Assembly (NCBI GenBank): GCA_013396525.1
Contig: VWYX01001284.1
Location: forward strand, 1 to 64,000
Direction of reading: 5' to 3'
Length of the DNA stretch: 64,000 bases
From: Chaetorhynchus papuensis
Lineage: Eukaryota > Chordata > Aves > Passeriformes > Rhipiduridae
Part shown: positions 21,841 through 33,545 of the stretch, piece by piece
How positions within the stretch are numbered: position 1 is the first letter of the stretch
How the letters are laid out: each line of letters starts with the position of its first letter
The notes under the pieces: generated by a model
Told to the model about the DNA's origin: nothing
Databases searched by the model: none
The model's input: the letters and a program-made list of their open reading frames with translations, nothing else
Translations under genes and position numbers: made by a program

Positions 21841-21849
21841 GTTGGGATG

Positions 21850-22110
21850 ATTACCCCTCAAGAAGAAGAGAGCCCATTTAATTCCCAGAGTAATTACTCT
21901 CCAGCACCCCCAATTCTCCCATTTCCCGAGCACATTTAGCTGCCTGATCTCCAGATTGCTGCGAAGATGCCGTCAGGTGCCGGGCTGAATGTCAGCCCTA
22001 AAAGCTTAATAAGTGACATGCTTTACATTTTTTCGGTGCAATCGAATCTAAAAGCTTCCACTCAGTTCAAATTACCAGAGGTAATTTCAACACAGCTGTC
22101 AAGGCTTTTT
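21850..22110. promoter_or_regulatory. Candidate conserved regulatory element
   Basis: This is single-copy and AT-rich, with the perfect palindrome agagtaattactct at 21887-21900, two aaaagctt words (22000, 22050) and tacc/ggtaatttc. The look resembles vertebrate conserved noncoding elements; conservation is not tested. Confidence 0.3.
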
Positions 22111-23919
22111 TTTTTTCCCCTCCTTTTCCCTCCTAGAAATGGGAGTTTTTCCTAATGTGCTTTTCCATTTCGGGGCTGATCTCTTTGTGTGCAGGTATCG
22201 CTGGGGAGAGGTGAAGCCTCTGCTGGGAAGGTGTGTTCTGGTCCTTCTGTCCCATCCCTGCTGCTGCAAATGGTCCCTCAAATTCAAATTGGGGTGGATT
22301 TCACTCTGATCTCCAGGTCTGAACTCGTGGGGCTGGAGTGAAAAAGGCTGAAACCAAAAAAAATCTGTTAAATGCTAAAAAATCTCTAATTTTTTTTTTT
22401 TTTTTTTTTTGCAAAGCAGCCTCAGGTTGTGCCACGTTGGATATTAAGGAAAATTCCTTCCTCAAAATGGTTGTCCAGGTTGGCAGGGATGGAGTCCTCA
22501 TTCCTGAAGGGATTTCCAAGCCCTGTGGATGAAGGAAAATGGGAATTATGGTTGTTTTTCCTGCTTTTTTTCCCCCACCAAACGGAGTGGGGAGCAGGAG
22601 CTGCGGAGCGTTGTCCCATGCACACACCCCTGCCTTAGGGATGCCAAACTGGTTATTAAGATTATTTCTTCTCCTAAGAATAGAATGCCAGGCATCCATC
22701 CTGTCAGGTGGATAATGCCTGGGAATCTCACGACTTGACACAAAAATGACAGAGCTGAGGATTCAAAACTTCCAGTTTTCTTCTGCTCACTGCTTTAAAT
22801 GATTTTATTTCTTTTTCTCCTCACCTTTCAAGAATCTCTTCTTCCTGCGGGGGAGAAAATCCCACAATTGGTTGATCACCAGTGGTGAAACCCGAAAAGT
22901 CTCCTCAGCACAATTCTGCTCCTACTTTATTTTATTTTTTTGGGAGAGCAATTATTTTTCGTTAAGGAGAAATTCCCAAAGGCCTGTGCCAGCAAAAAAG
23001 CAGGAGAGGTAAAAAATGAATTAAAAAAAAAAGCATGAATAGTAACTTTCAATATTTCTATTTCTATTTAAGATCAAAACAGTGGCCAAAACATGATGGG
23101 AGTGGAGTAAATGGAGAGGAAAGGTCTTGGAAGGGTAGAAAATGTCTGTATCCAGGCTCTGTTGGGTTAGAGATGAAAATAAAAGTTATTCAAAGGATCC
23201 AGGGAAAGGCAGCTTTTGGAAATTTAGCAGGAATTTGGGATATGTAGGAAGTGAACTTGGGGGAAAAAAAAAGCCTTTTCAGTCAAGTTTTGTTTGCTCC
23301 GGAATGAGAAATTCAGAAACTGGGAGGGTTTGAGACGTAGCTTTGCGTAAAAATAAAAATGTTGAGAATTCCAGATTTAGCCAAGGGAAAATATACCAGA
23401 AATGTGCTTGGAGAAATCCCGGGAAGGGAAAAGGAGGAAGGAATGGGAAAAGTGGAAGTGAGAGCCATGGGAGGACAGATGGAGGCCAGGATCTCTGTAA
23501 GGGGATTAAGGGTGATTAGATAATTGAGCAGAAATCTCATTTATTGAGCCCTGACCTCTGAACCGAGGTTCAAGCAGGAGATAATTGGCTTGGAGGGTTT
23601 TTTGGGATGGGGTGGAAGGAATTCCTTCACTTCCTGAGGGGCAGCAGGAGCAGGGATGAGTCAGAGATTCATTTCAGCCCGAATCCAAAGCCTGGCACTT
23701 CCTGTAGGGTGGGGAGAGGGGGAATCAATTTCCTTGGAATTTGGGGCTCCGGGACACCCCGGGCTTTGCTGGCCTGGGAACTGCTGGGGAATGGAAGGGA
23801 AGTGTCCAGGGGCAGGGGCAGCTCGGCTGAGGATGCACCAGGGAGGCTGGGAATGTTTCCTGAGAGGATTTTCCATCACAAGAGGATGCAGAACCTTCTA
23901 ATTTCCTCGGGGAGTCTTT
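22111..23919. other. Intergenic, no gene seen
   Basis: This is unique sequence with homopolymer T runs at 22389-22410 and around 22110. Purine-rich in 23090-23480. No coding feature. Confidence 0.45.
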
Positions 23920-24133
23920 TTTTCCCTTCCCCCCCCCAGCCTTTTTTCTCATTTTTTTTCTCTCTTTTTTCCCCTTCTCTCCGCTCTGTTTTCCTCCTCT
24001 TTCCCCCCTTTTTTTCCCTTTTATTCCCCCCTTTATTCTCTCCTTTATTCCCCATTTTTCATCCCTTTTCCCTCATTTTTCCTCCCTTCCCCCATTTTCC
24101 CCCCTTTTCCCCCTTTCCCCCTATCTCCCCTTT
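23920..24133. repeat. Polypyrimidine tract running into assembly gap
   Basis: About 210 bases are almost pure C and T on the + strand (blocks of ttttcccc, cctttttt), with very few purines. The tract ends at the N run. Confidence 0.9.
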
Positions 24134-24418
24134 NNNNNNNNNNNNNNNNNNNNNNNNNNNNNNNNNNNNNNNNNNNNNNNNNNNNNNNNNNNNNNNNNNN
24201 NNNNNNNNNNNNNNNNNNNNNNNNNNNNNNNNNNNNNNNNNNNNNNNNNNNNNNNNNNNNNNNNNNNNNNNNNNNNNNNNNNNNNNNNNNNNNNNNNNNN
24301 NNNNNNNNNNNNNNNNNNNNNNNNNNNNNNNNNNNNNNNNNNNNNNNNNNNNNNNNNNNNNNNNNNNNNNNNNNNNNNNNNNNNNNNNNNNNNNNNNNNN
24401 NNNNNNNNNNNNNNNNNN
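24134..24418. other. Assembly gap (285 N)
   Basis: This is a run of undetermined bases directly after the pyrimidine tract. Frames drawn through it are meaningless. Confidence 0.99.
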
Positions 24419-25185
24419 CATTAACCTGCACCAGTGCTTCCTTCCAGGTGCCCTGGAGAGAGGAAAGAGGCTGGAAAGCAGTTCCTGGAAATAAACTCAA
24501 CTTAAAGATTCCCTAATGGAGGAAAACGTGGATATTCCAACCCTGGAAATTATTTATGCAAGGAAAATTAAAATACTCCCATCGAAATTAGCATATAAAG
24601 GATAACAACCAGCCAAGGTGCTGGAAAATGGGTGTTAAATAGGAATGAAATACAGAAATAGACATAAATATTTGCATATATTTGCATATATTATTATATC
24701 CTGCACGGAGAATGGGGGCATTTGTACTTTAATAGCTTTTTCCCATCCCTGTATTTTGTTATCCCATAAAAATTAACTCCATTTCATGGGATAATACCCT
24801 GGGTTACGTTGGCTCAGGTTGAATTAATTACTAATAAAATACCCCAAAGGCTTGGATGAACCAATTAAATTTCCAGCGGATAATTCTCATTCCCTGCCAC
24901 AGGCCTGGAGCAGGTGGAGCTGGGAAAACCCACCCTGGAAGGATGGAATTTTGGGCAGGGAATAGCCCAGATCCAGCAGATCCACCCTCCCACCCAACCT
25001 GAGCTGAGTGAGGAATGTGGGATGGATAATGAGGAACTTCCTGCCTGTGTGGGAATCTGATTTTATGAGGAATTTCTGGGATTTTAAACATCAGATCTAT
25101 TGGGGAAGTTCAGCTTATTCCCATAAAACACGGGATGAGGCTGGAGGACAGGGATCAGCACAGGTACCTGAGAGCACCAATTCCT
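24419..25185. other. Intergenic AT-rich DNA
   Basis: This is unique, with tttgcatata repeated at 24671-24692. No gene. Confidence 0.45.
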
Positions 25186-25915
25186 GGGAAATCCCATTCT
25201 CCAGGAGACTCCAGGAATATTTTTACCCCCATGCCAAACATATTCCAAATGTTCTTGGAAACACAACCTCCAAAAATGGGATTTTTGAGGAAAACCCCCA
25301 CGGTTTCAGGAGCGCTTCCGTAATTTTTTTTGTACATCCAACAGCAACAGCGGCTGTGCAGAAAAGCGAGGATTGGCAGCCATAAAATGGCTAGGATTGG
25401 GTTGGAAAGCTGAAAAAGTGGGAAAAACCAGGTGCACAGGTGATGTTCCCACAGCTGGAAATGGCGGGAGGTGGGATTGGGATTGGGATTGGGATTGGCA
25501 GCAGCAGGAGGGAATTCCCAGCTCCACTGGAGCTTCAAAGGGAATCCGCTGGGAAATCCCATTCTCCAGGAGACTCCAGGAATATTTTTACCCCCATTCC
25601 AAACATATTCCAAATGTTCTTGGAAATACAACCTCCAAAAATGGGATTTTTGAGGAAAACCCCCACGGTTTCAGGAGCGCTTCCGTAATTTTTTTTGCAC
25701 ATCCAACAGCAACAGCGGCTGTGTGGAAAAGCGAGGAATGGCAGCCATAAAATAGCTGGGATTGGGTTGGAAAGCTGAAAAAGTGGGAAAAACCAGGTGC
25801 ACAGGTGATGCTCCCACAGATGGAAGTGGCGGGAGGTGGGATTGGGATTGGGATTGGGATTGGCAGCAGCAGGAGGGAATTCCCAGCTCCGCTGGAGCTT
25901 CAAAGGGAATCGGCT
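25186..25915. repeat. 365-bp tandem duplication
   Basis: The block starting gggaaatcccattctccagg at 25186 recurs at 25551, and the whole 365-base unit repeats with about a dozen substitutions by eye. Each unit contains four gggatt steps near its end. Confidence 0.95.
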
Positions 25916-26177
25916 GCAGTGGGATGTAAATCCCGCGTTTAATAATTGAGGAGAACGTTCTGTGAGCTGCAAAGCGCTGCCATGATCACCCTAATTGCCA
26001 CCTGGAGAGCGGGAATCCGGAGGGGGAAGCCTGGGGAGAAGGAGATGTGGATTCCAGGAGAAAGGCTGGAAACGGGAAGGAGAACCAACAACTGCTGGAG
26101 AGATCTCCCGGCACTCAACGCCTTTTGGTTTATCCAACACGGAAAATACAAGAGGGAATGGCTTCAAGCTGAAGGAA

Positions 26178-26395
26178 CGTTGATTTAGGTGGGATATTGG
26201 GAAGGAATTCCTGGCTGGGAGGGTGGGGAGGTTTCCCAGAGAAGCTGTGGGTGCCCCTTGGATCCCTGGCAGTGTCCAAGGCCAGGCTGGACGGGGCTGG
26301 GAGCAGCCTGGGATAGTGGGAGGTGTCAGGAGTGGAACTGGGTGAGCTTTAAGGCTCCTTCCAACCCAAATTCTGTGTTCCCATGGATCTGTGAG
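26178..26395 (+). mobile_element. CR1 LINE 3' fragment
   Basis: gggatattgggaaggaattc, ggctgggagggtggggaggt, cagcctgggatagtgggagg and gctttaaggctccttccaac are in sense order. Confidence 0.9.
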
Positions 26396-26630
26396 AACAA
26401 GGCTGAATTCCTGAATTCCTGACTCAGCACCAGCAGTTCTCCACTCGTGGAAATGTCACTTTTCCAGTGGGACGGAGCAGGAGGTCGCCTCGGGATGTCA
26501 CAGCTCTTAGGGAAGCACAGACTGTGACGCATTTCACACTTCCCTGGCAGGGCCAAACACTCCAGTGACAGCCACTTGTCCCATGCTGTGGATTCCCTTC
26601 CTTCCCACAGATAATCGGAGCAGTGAAAAA

Positions 26631-26691
26631 TGACACTTTCCACCCCAAAATGACACTTTCCACCCAAAAATGACACTTTCCCACCCAAAAT
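26631..26691. repeat. 20-bp tandem repeat, three copies
   Basis: The unit tgacactttccacccaaaaa starts at 26631, 26651 and 26671 with one or two base differences. Confidence 0.95.
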
Positions 26692-27002
26692 TCCAGCTGA
26701 TTGTTATTAACCCACATAAACTGGATTTCCCAGCTCTCGGGAAGCAGTGCCTGCCCTTCCCTTTCCACCTCTTCCTCCAAATCCCGTCCTCACTCCCTGT
26801 CCAGCAGGAATTGCAGGTGCTGCTCACCACCCCGAGCTCTGATCAGCACTAAAGTCGTTGCTGAGCAACCAGAGAACCTCCCTGCAGCAGTTTGGGCACA
26901 AAATCTGGGATTTGTGTGAAATGGGGGCGGCTTTGGAAAGGCAAAATATCCTCTCCCTGGCTGCCTTGCACCTCCTTGAGGCAGGAGGGTGTGGAGGGCA
27001 GG

Positions 27003-27530
27003 GAGTCCAACCCAGAATAGACCAGGCTCTTCCCAGATCTTTATGGGATGATGCACCTGGAAGGGGGGTTAGGTCCTCATTAGGTTCCTGGGAATCCAAC
27101 CCATGCTTTCCCAAGTTCCTTCTGGAATGATATTCCTTGAATGGGCATTAAGTCCTCATTAGGTTCCTGTGAGTCCAACCCAGGGCTGACCCTGCTCTTC
27201 CCAGTTCCTTATGGAATGATATTCCTTGAATGGGAATTAGATCCTAATTAGATCTCTGGGACTCCAACCCAAATCTTGACCATGCTATTCCCAGTTCCTT
27301 ATGGGATTACTCATCTGGAATGGGAATTAGGTCCTCATTATGTCCCTGGGAGTCCCACCCGAGGCTTGACCACGTTCTTCCCAGTTCCTTCTGGGATGAT
27401 ATCCCTTAAATGTGGATTAAATCCCAATTAGGTCTCTGCAAGTCCAACCCAGGGTGTGACCATGTTTCTCCCAGTTCCCTCTGGGAGGAAACCCCTTGGA
27501 TATGGATTAAGCCCCAATTCCCACCCTCAG
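27003..27530. repeat. About 89-bp tandem array, six diverged copies
   Basis: The word tccaac (once tcccac) starts at 27006, 27095, 27174, 27263, 27353 and 27443. Steps are 89, 79, 89, 90 and 90. Each unit contains cttcccagttcctt, a ggaatgatat-like word, and a ggaattagg/gtcctcattagg block. Confidence 0.9.
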
Positions 27531-30519
27531 GACGCCACGATGCCCTCCAGTGCTGGTGGCACTTTGGATGCCCTCACTCCAGCTGAGCCATAAATTCCCA
27601 GAAGGGTCAAACTCCATGGGAAGGGATGTGCCAACCACAAAACAGCTTTTGGGGCCAGAAACTGGAGAAAATCCCAAGGTTTTGGCTGCTGGGAGCGTGG
27701 ATTGCCATGAGGGTGCTGCTCCTGTGAACGTGAGACAAGGAGCAGAGCAGTTCCCCTCGCTGACAAACTGTGTGATGTGACAAAAAAGGAATTTAAACAA
27801 ACCACTGCACAAAAAAAAAATTAATCCCTCTGTGCTGTAGGAATATGAATTTTCGGGACTGCTGTGTTTGGGGCTAAAGATTTAAGGATCTGCATAAGGT
27901 GCTGCAGGGTTTTATTTCAGGTGAGGCTCCTCCTGGGACAGCAGGCACAGATTGACTGGACCTTGTGGCAATAATTTGGGGGTTTTTGGCATTCCCTGGA
28001 TAACTTATGAGGAGGATATATGGAGCTCCAGGGACAAGGATTGCCCAGGGAGCACGGAGGAAGGGAAAAGCCCTGGAGCTGTAGCTCTTCCCGATGGGAT
28101 TGAATGCAGGAATGTTTGTTTTGCCAGCAGAGCCTGCGGCCGTCAGACATTTGCCATCTACAGGTGGAAGACTTGGGAAAAAAGAAACCTGGAATTCCCA
28201 TATAGTTTTCAGTGCCACTGGCACGTGGCTAAAACCTGAGATTTTTAGGAATTAATAGTTACAATTTTGGAGTTGGCTTTGGAAACTTCCTGGGAATTCC
28301 GGGTCCTCCTGAGCTTTTCCCTGCCAGCTGAAGTGGCACAGGACTCCACATTGATCCTCTTCTTAATAAAACCTCAGAGTTTGATTAATAAAACCTCAGG
28401 GTTTAATTAATAAAAGCATTTAATTGCTGAAACCATTCAGGAGGAGGGGCTCAGTGCTGTGCCAGGGGAGGGGGACAGAGCTGGGCCCAGACCTTTGTGC
28501 ACATCGAACCCGCTCGGGGAACTTGGGAAGCTCTGAATTAAACCATCCCTGAGTTTTTCCAAAGCTCTCTGCTAAGAGGGTCCCAGCTCCGTGGAAAATG
28601 TTCAAATATTAATTGGGATAGGGCTGGGAGTGCAGGTGTTTTCCTCCTCTCTTTTCCCAGGCCTCCCTCACGAGGCTGCTTGGCTGTTCCCGTGTTTTCC
28701 TGCTCAATATTCCACACGCGGGGATTCAGCTGCGCACAGGCAGCTGGGAGGAGATGTGCCTGAAAATAAAGCAAAATTCCGAAGTTGGGGAAGAGGAAGA
28801 GCTGGCTCCAAAGTCCTGTTTGGCTCTCGACCCCCCCTGCAGGGGGCTGAGCACTTGGAGCCGTGCCCTGGGATGCTCCTGGAGACCGCGGAGAGAAGGG
28901 AAGGCCGTGCTTGCATCTACCGGAGTTGATCCTCTATATAAATTAATTCTCTTTATTTCAATTAGTTAGATAGAGAGATTACACACTGATCACTGTGTTG
29001 TTCTGCTCTTTCTGACCACACAGGACCAATCCCAGGAGTTTTAGGAGCTGGGATAGTGCAGCAGGAGCAGCAGGGAATGCGCTGCCCACTGTAACCTGAG
29101 GGCTGCACATGGGGGTGAAAGAGTTGTTTCCACCCTTTCCATAAAGCAGAGAATCCTTTCCAATCCTCCTGCAAGGATCCTACACCCACAATAAAATTAC
29201 AGAAGGATTTTTTAGGATTAATCTCTCCTGGGAATGTGGGATTGGAGCAAGTGCTATGGCCTGTAAAACTGAATGAAAACAAGAAATTAATCAGCCATTG
29301 ATGTTTGGATTACAGGTTGGCATTCCTGCCAGGAAAGGGGCGTGCCAGGAATGGTTGGCACCGTTTGGGGCAGCCCTTCAGCCCAGAACAACCTGTGCTC
29401 CAGGTGATTTTGTCCCACCTGTCCCAGATCCGTGTATTTTGGCTCAGCATTCCACGTTATCTCCATCCCAGACCAGGCCCCACACCTTGTGGGGAAGCAG
29501 CATCCCACAGGATGGTGCTCAGGGCCTTGTCCCCCGCTCAGGAGCCTGCCCTGCCCCAGGACCTCTCCAGGTGCTGCTGGAGGAGTGGCTGTCACCTCCC
29601 AGGGATCCAGGTGTGCTCCCACAGCCTCCCAGGACACCCCATATCCTGCTGGGAGGGTTTCCTGCTCAGCCTGCGCTGCCCAAGGGAGCAGCTCCAAGTG
29701 TGGATTAACTCATGGAGTGCTGGGGAGCAGCATTTCCTTCCCATCCACAGATGAGAAACACTTCCCATCTCCCTTGGAGGAAAAAGGGAAGAAAACACTT
29801 CCCTTAACCTAAAAAGAAAAAATCATTAAAGCTTTTAAAAATCCCTCTGTTCGCTGCTTGTTTTGACAAAGTTAATTTTTTTCTGGTCTTTTCCCCCCCG
29901 AAATTTTGATTATCTGCAAACCACTTTCTGCAGGAATTGTTTTGGGGTTGAGAAAGCTGCAGAAACTCAAGCTCCAGGCTGATATTTGAGCAGGATCAAG
30001 TCCCACACGGAGCCCGGGCGATGGTTTCCAGATGTTTGCAGCTGTCACGTGGTAGCAGTTGATTTTATAAGTAATAGAGCTCCTCGAGTATCTGATTTTG
30101 GCAGCAAGCTCCACTTTTGTCTACAGAGAAACTGCAGGAAGTTAGAAAGTCCAGGACAAAGGGGTATTTTTAGCTAACTCAGCTGTGAGACTGCAGAGGG
30201 AGGCGGGGTCGGAGGAGCGGGATCGGGATGTGCTGAGGGCACTCGCTCAGGTTCCTGCTGCTCAGGGCACACCATAAACATTCCTTCCCTTGCCAGCCTC
30301 TGCCAGCAGTGAGACTTCCCCGGGATTGTTCCTGTGTTTGGATGAGTTGCTCTCTGTAAGTTGCCTCACCCTTTTCCTGGCCCTGCCTGTGGGTGCAGCA
30401 AGGTCTGAAGGCCCTGCCCTCATTCCCAGTTCCCAGCAGGTTCCTGAGAACCCGTTTGGTGTTTTTGCTGTCACTGAAGTGACATCTTCTGACCACAGGG
30501 CTTGTTTAGTGCAGGTCCT
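27531..30519. other. Intergenic, no gene seen
   Basis: There is a short duplicated word ttaataaaacctcag at 28363-28400. Otherwise the sequence is unique. Open frames at 29287-29754 on both strands are unexplained but match nothing I know. Confidence 0.45.
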
Positions 30520-30790
30520 GAGATCCCAGATGGGTTTGGGTTGGAAGGGACCTTAAATCCCACCCCATTCCAACCCCAAAACCTCCCACTGTCCCAGGCT
30601 GCTCCAAGCCCCAATGTCCAGCCTGGCCTTGGGCACTTCCAGGGTTCCAGGGACATCCACAGCTTCACTGGGCACCCTGTGCTAGGGCCTGCCCACCCTC
30701 CCAGCTGGGAATTCCTTCCCAATATCCAACCTAAACTTCCCCTCTTTCACTTTTAACCCAACACTCCTTGAATACCATTTCTCCAAAGGC
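30520..30790 (-). mobile_element. CR1 LINE 3' fragment
   Basis: The sequence shows gggtttgggttggaagggac, ccactgtcccaggctgctcc, cagcctggccttgggcactt, ccagctgggaattccttccc and atatccaacctaaacttccc. Confidence 0.92.
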
Positions 30791-31097
30791 AGAGCAGTCC
30801 CTCAGCCATGTCCTTGTCTGATGACAAATGACCCGAGCTCTGTGAAGGGCACGTTCCAGTGGGGAACACAGCCCGGAGCATCCCACCATCCATCCCACCT
30901 GCTGCGCTGTGTGAGCAACACAAACCACAACCAGAGGGCTGGAAATTGCTCTTGATTTATGTTCCACGTGTGCATTTTTAAAACGGCCCCGTGGGACCGG
31001 TGTGGTGGGGAGAAACAGCAGCCCAGAAGGGCCGGTCTGGATTCGGGAAGGGGGGTCTGGAATCAGTCAGTGGATGGTGAGAAATTGCTTTTTTAAT

Positions 31098-31147
31098 ATT
31101 ATAATTACTATTATTATTATTGTTATTATTGTTGTTGTTGTTGTTAT
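31098..31147. repeat. (ATT)n/(GTT)n microsatellite
   Basis: attattattattgttattattg grades into gttgttgttgttg. Confidence 0.9.
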
Positions 31148-31297
31148 GTTCATATTTCCCTTTATTTTCTACTACTAAACTGTTCTTATCTCAACATCCA
31201 AATTTGACTTCTATTCTCCTCCCCATTCCACCAGAATGAGGGACAAGAGCGAGCGGCTCCGAGGCGTTTCTTCTCCAGCTGGGCTTAAAAACGACAC

Positions 31298-31915
31298 ATG
31301 GTGGTGGCACCTGCCATGGTGGTGGCACCTTGTGTGGTGGTGGCATCTTCTCACAGTGGCACCTCGCGTGGCAGTAGCACCTTCTGTCACAGTGGCAGCT
31401 TGTGGGTGCTGGCGCCTTCCATCATGGTCGCAGCTTGAGTGGTGGTGGCATCTGGAGTGGTGGTGGCACCTCGGGTGGTGGTGGCACCTCAGGTGGTGGT
31501 GGCATCTGGAGTGGTGGTGGCAGCTTGAGTGGTGGTGCCACTTTCCATCATGGTAGCACCTTCCATCATGAGAACATGTGGAGTGTTGGTGGCACCTTCT
31601 GTAGAGGTGGCACCTTCTGTAGAGGTGGCACCTTGTGTGGTGGTGGCATCTTCCATCATGGTGACACCTTACATGGCGATGGCACCTTCCACTGTGGTAG
31701 CAATGCGTGGTGGTGGCACCTTGAGTGGTGGTGGCACTTTGAGTGGTGGTGGCACCTTGAGTGGTGGTGGCACCTGGAGTGGTGGTGGCGGCATCTTCTC
31801 ACAGTAGCCCCTTCCACCATGGTGACACTTGGCGTGGCGGTGCCACCTTCCACTGAGGTGCTGTCTTCTCCCTTAGTGGCACCTTGTGTGGTGGTGGCAC
31901 CTTCTCCAGCCTGCT
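31298..31915. repeat. GTGGTGGCACCT-type minisatellite
   Basis: Units of about 18 bp, mostly agtggtggtggcaccttg with variants ending in tctgg or ttccatcatg, run for about 600 bases. Unit lengths are multiples of three, so tryptophan- or glycine-rich frames stay open. No sign of a gene. Confidence 0.93.
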
Positions 31916-32229
31916 GGTGGCTCTCCAGCTCCTGCTCCTGGCTCCAGCTGAGCCTGTCCCCAAGCTGCCCCCATGGCCACCAACCCTTCGCTGTCCCAGC
32001 AGCTCCTTTCGACATCGGGGAGGGAAAACACCTCAGGGGTTTGCTGAAAACGCTCAGCAGTCGCTCCCAGGTGGTTCCCACCACATCCAGGGCGTTTTGT
32101 GGACGCAGCCATCGTCTCCTCATTGCTGACCACCTCTGGTGACACCACTCTGGAGAAATTCCCTGTGTTTACTGACAAAATGATTGCTTGATGAGCAGAA
32201 GGAGGGCAGCGGGGTGATGGCACATTAAT

Positions 32230-32640
32230 ACTTGATAAGGTTGGCAAAAAGCCACCGTGATTATCTGCCCTGAACTCCCGTGTAAAACATGCCTGGGGAC
32301 TTTTCTATTTGAATTAAAGCTTTAGGTTTGGAAAGGGGAAAAAAAAAAAGCCCTCTTCAAATCAGAAGATCTCTCAACGGTTGTTTCGGTGCTTAATAAC
32401 CTGCGCTGCTAAAAAGGTGCTTTTAATTCAAGGCTGAATTTTAATCTTGCAGGCACGGGGTTGGGTGGACTTTCATCTGCCTGGCCAGGGAGCCCTCCAT
32501 TATCACATTTAAATTCCAGAAGTAATTAGAGGCTGCCAGCAGATCCTCTCTTAACCTTCTGTTCGTTAAGGAAAACAAATTGAGTTCCCGGCGTCTTTCA
32601 TTATCGGCCGAGCTCCTCCGTCATCCCCGCGGCTCTGCGC
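32230..32640. promoter_or_regulatory. Candidate conserved regulatory element
   Basis: This is unique AT-rich sequence with cacattaatacttgat, tgcttttaattcaagg, agaagtaattagagg and cattatcacatttaaat. It lacks any repeat signature and stands out from the flanks. Confidence 0.3.
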
Positions 32641-32751
32641 CGAAACCGCTCCAATTTAATGATTTCCAGCGCTGCTGGGGGATGGCCCCTTCCACCTACG
32701 GGATCCCGGGGGTCCTGCCATGGAAAAATCAGCCGTGGAAAACAAAGAAAC

Positions 32752-32830
32752 GCCGTAGAATGGTTGGGATTGGAAGGGGCCTTAAGGATCGTCAGGCTTG
32801 ATCCCCTGTCGTGGGCATGGCCAGCACGGG
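32752..32830 (-). mobile_element. CR1 LINE tail fragment
   Basis: gtagaatggttgggattgga, aggggccttaaggatcgtca and gatcccctgtcgtgggcatg are in antisense order; the element breaks off after this. Confidence 0.75.
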
Positions 32831-33390
32831 AGGTCGAGGAAAAGTAGGAGCATGTGGAGAAATTTTTATGGATTAAACTGGTGAATGCGGCTTTTCCAAA
32901 ATCATGGAAGGCCGTTCTTGGAGCTGGAATGCTCTGGTGCCCCTTGGCATCATGGCAGGTCCTTGAACCATGGGCTGCTCCATGAGGAATGGCAGGAATC
33001 CCTGGGGGAATGAATCCAGGGAAGAAAGGCTGGGAGCTCTCCTGAAAGCAGGACCTTCCCAAGGTTGGTTACGTCAGGCTGGAGGCCACACACTGGGGAC
33101 AGCTGGGCCACCATCGCTGTCACCTGAACAGCACAGTGACAGCTCCTGTGCAGGTCTCCAGGAATGAGGTCGTTATTCCTGGGAAAAGAGGAGGTTTTCC
33201 TCCCAGTTACCACCTGTGGGTCACTCGTGGTTGCACCGGGATTCACAGAGTAGTGGAGGGGGAATATTCCTGTCGGATGGGAAACTCTGCATCCTGCACG
33301 GAGGAGGTGCAGTGACAGCCAGCCCGGGCTTGTCATCGTTGTCATAGAGACCCTGGAATCGCAGCTCTTCCCAGGATTTACATGGATTGT

Positions 33391-33545
33391 TGAATCCCAG
33401 AATGGGTTGGGATGGAAGGGAACTTAAATCTCATCCAGTTCCACCCCTGCCATGGGCAGGGACACTTCCCACTATCCCAGGCTGCTCCAAGCCCCGTCCA
33501 ACCTGGCCTTGGGCACTTCCAGGGATCCAGTTTCTCTGGGATACA
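33391..33545 (-). mobile_element. CR1 LINE 3' fragment
   Basis: tgaatcccagaatgggttgg, cacccctgccatgggcaggg, ccactatcccaggctgctcc and gcacttccagggatccagtt. Confidence 0.92.

Noticed and set aside
23607..24500. Frames crossing the first N run
   Set aside because: Undetermined bases give no evidence of coding, and the flank is a pyrimidine tract.
25471..25498. (GGGATT)4 as interstitial telomere repeat
   Set aside because: The telomere repeat is TTAGGG; GGGATT on either strand is not a rotation of it.
31236..32142. Long W-rich and G-rich open frames
   Set aside because: They are open because the minisatellite unit is a multiple of three bases; no splice sites, no start context, no domain.
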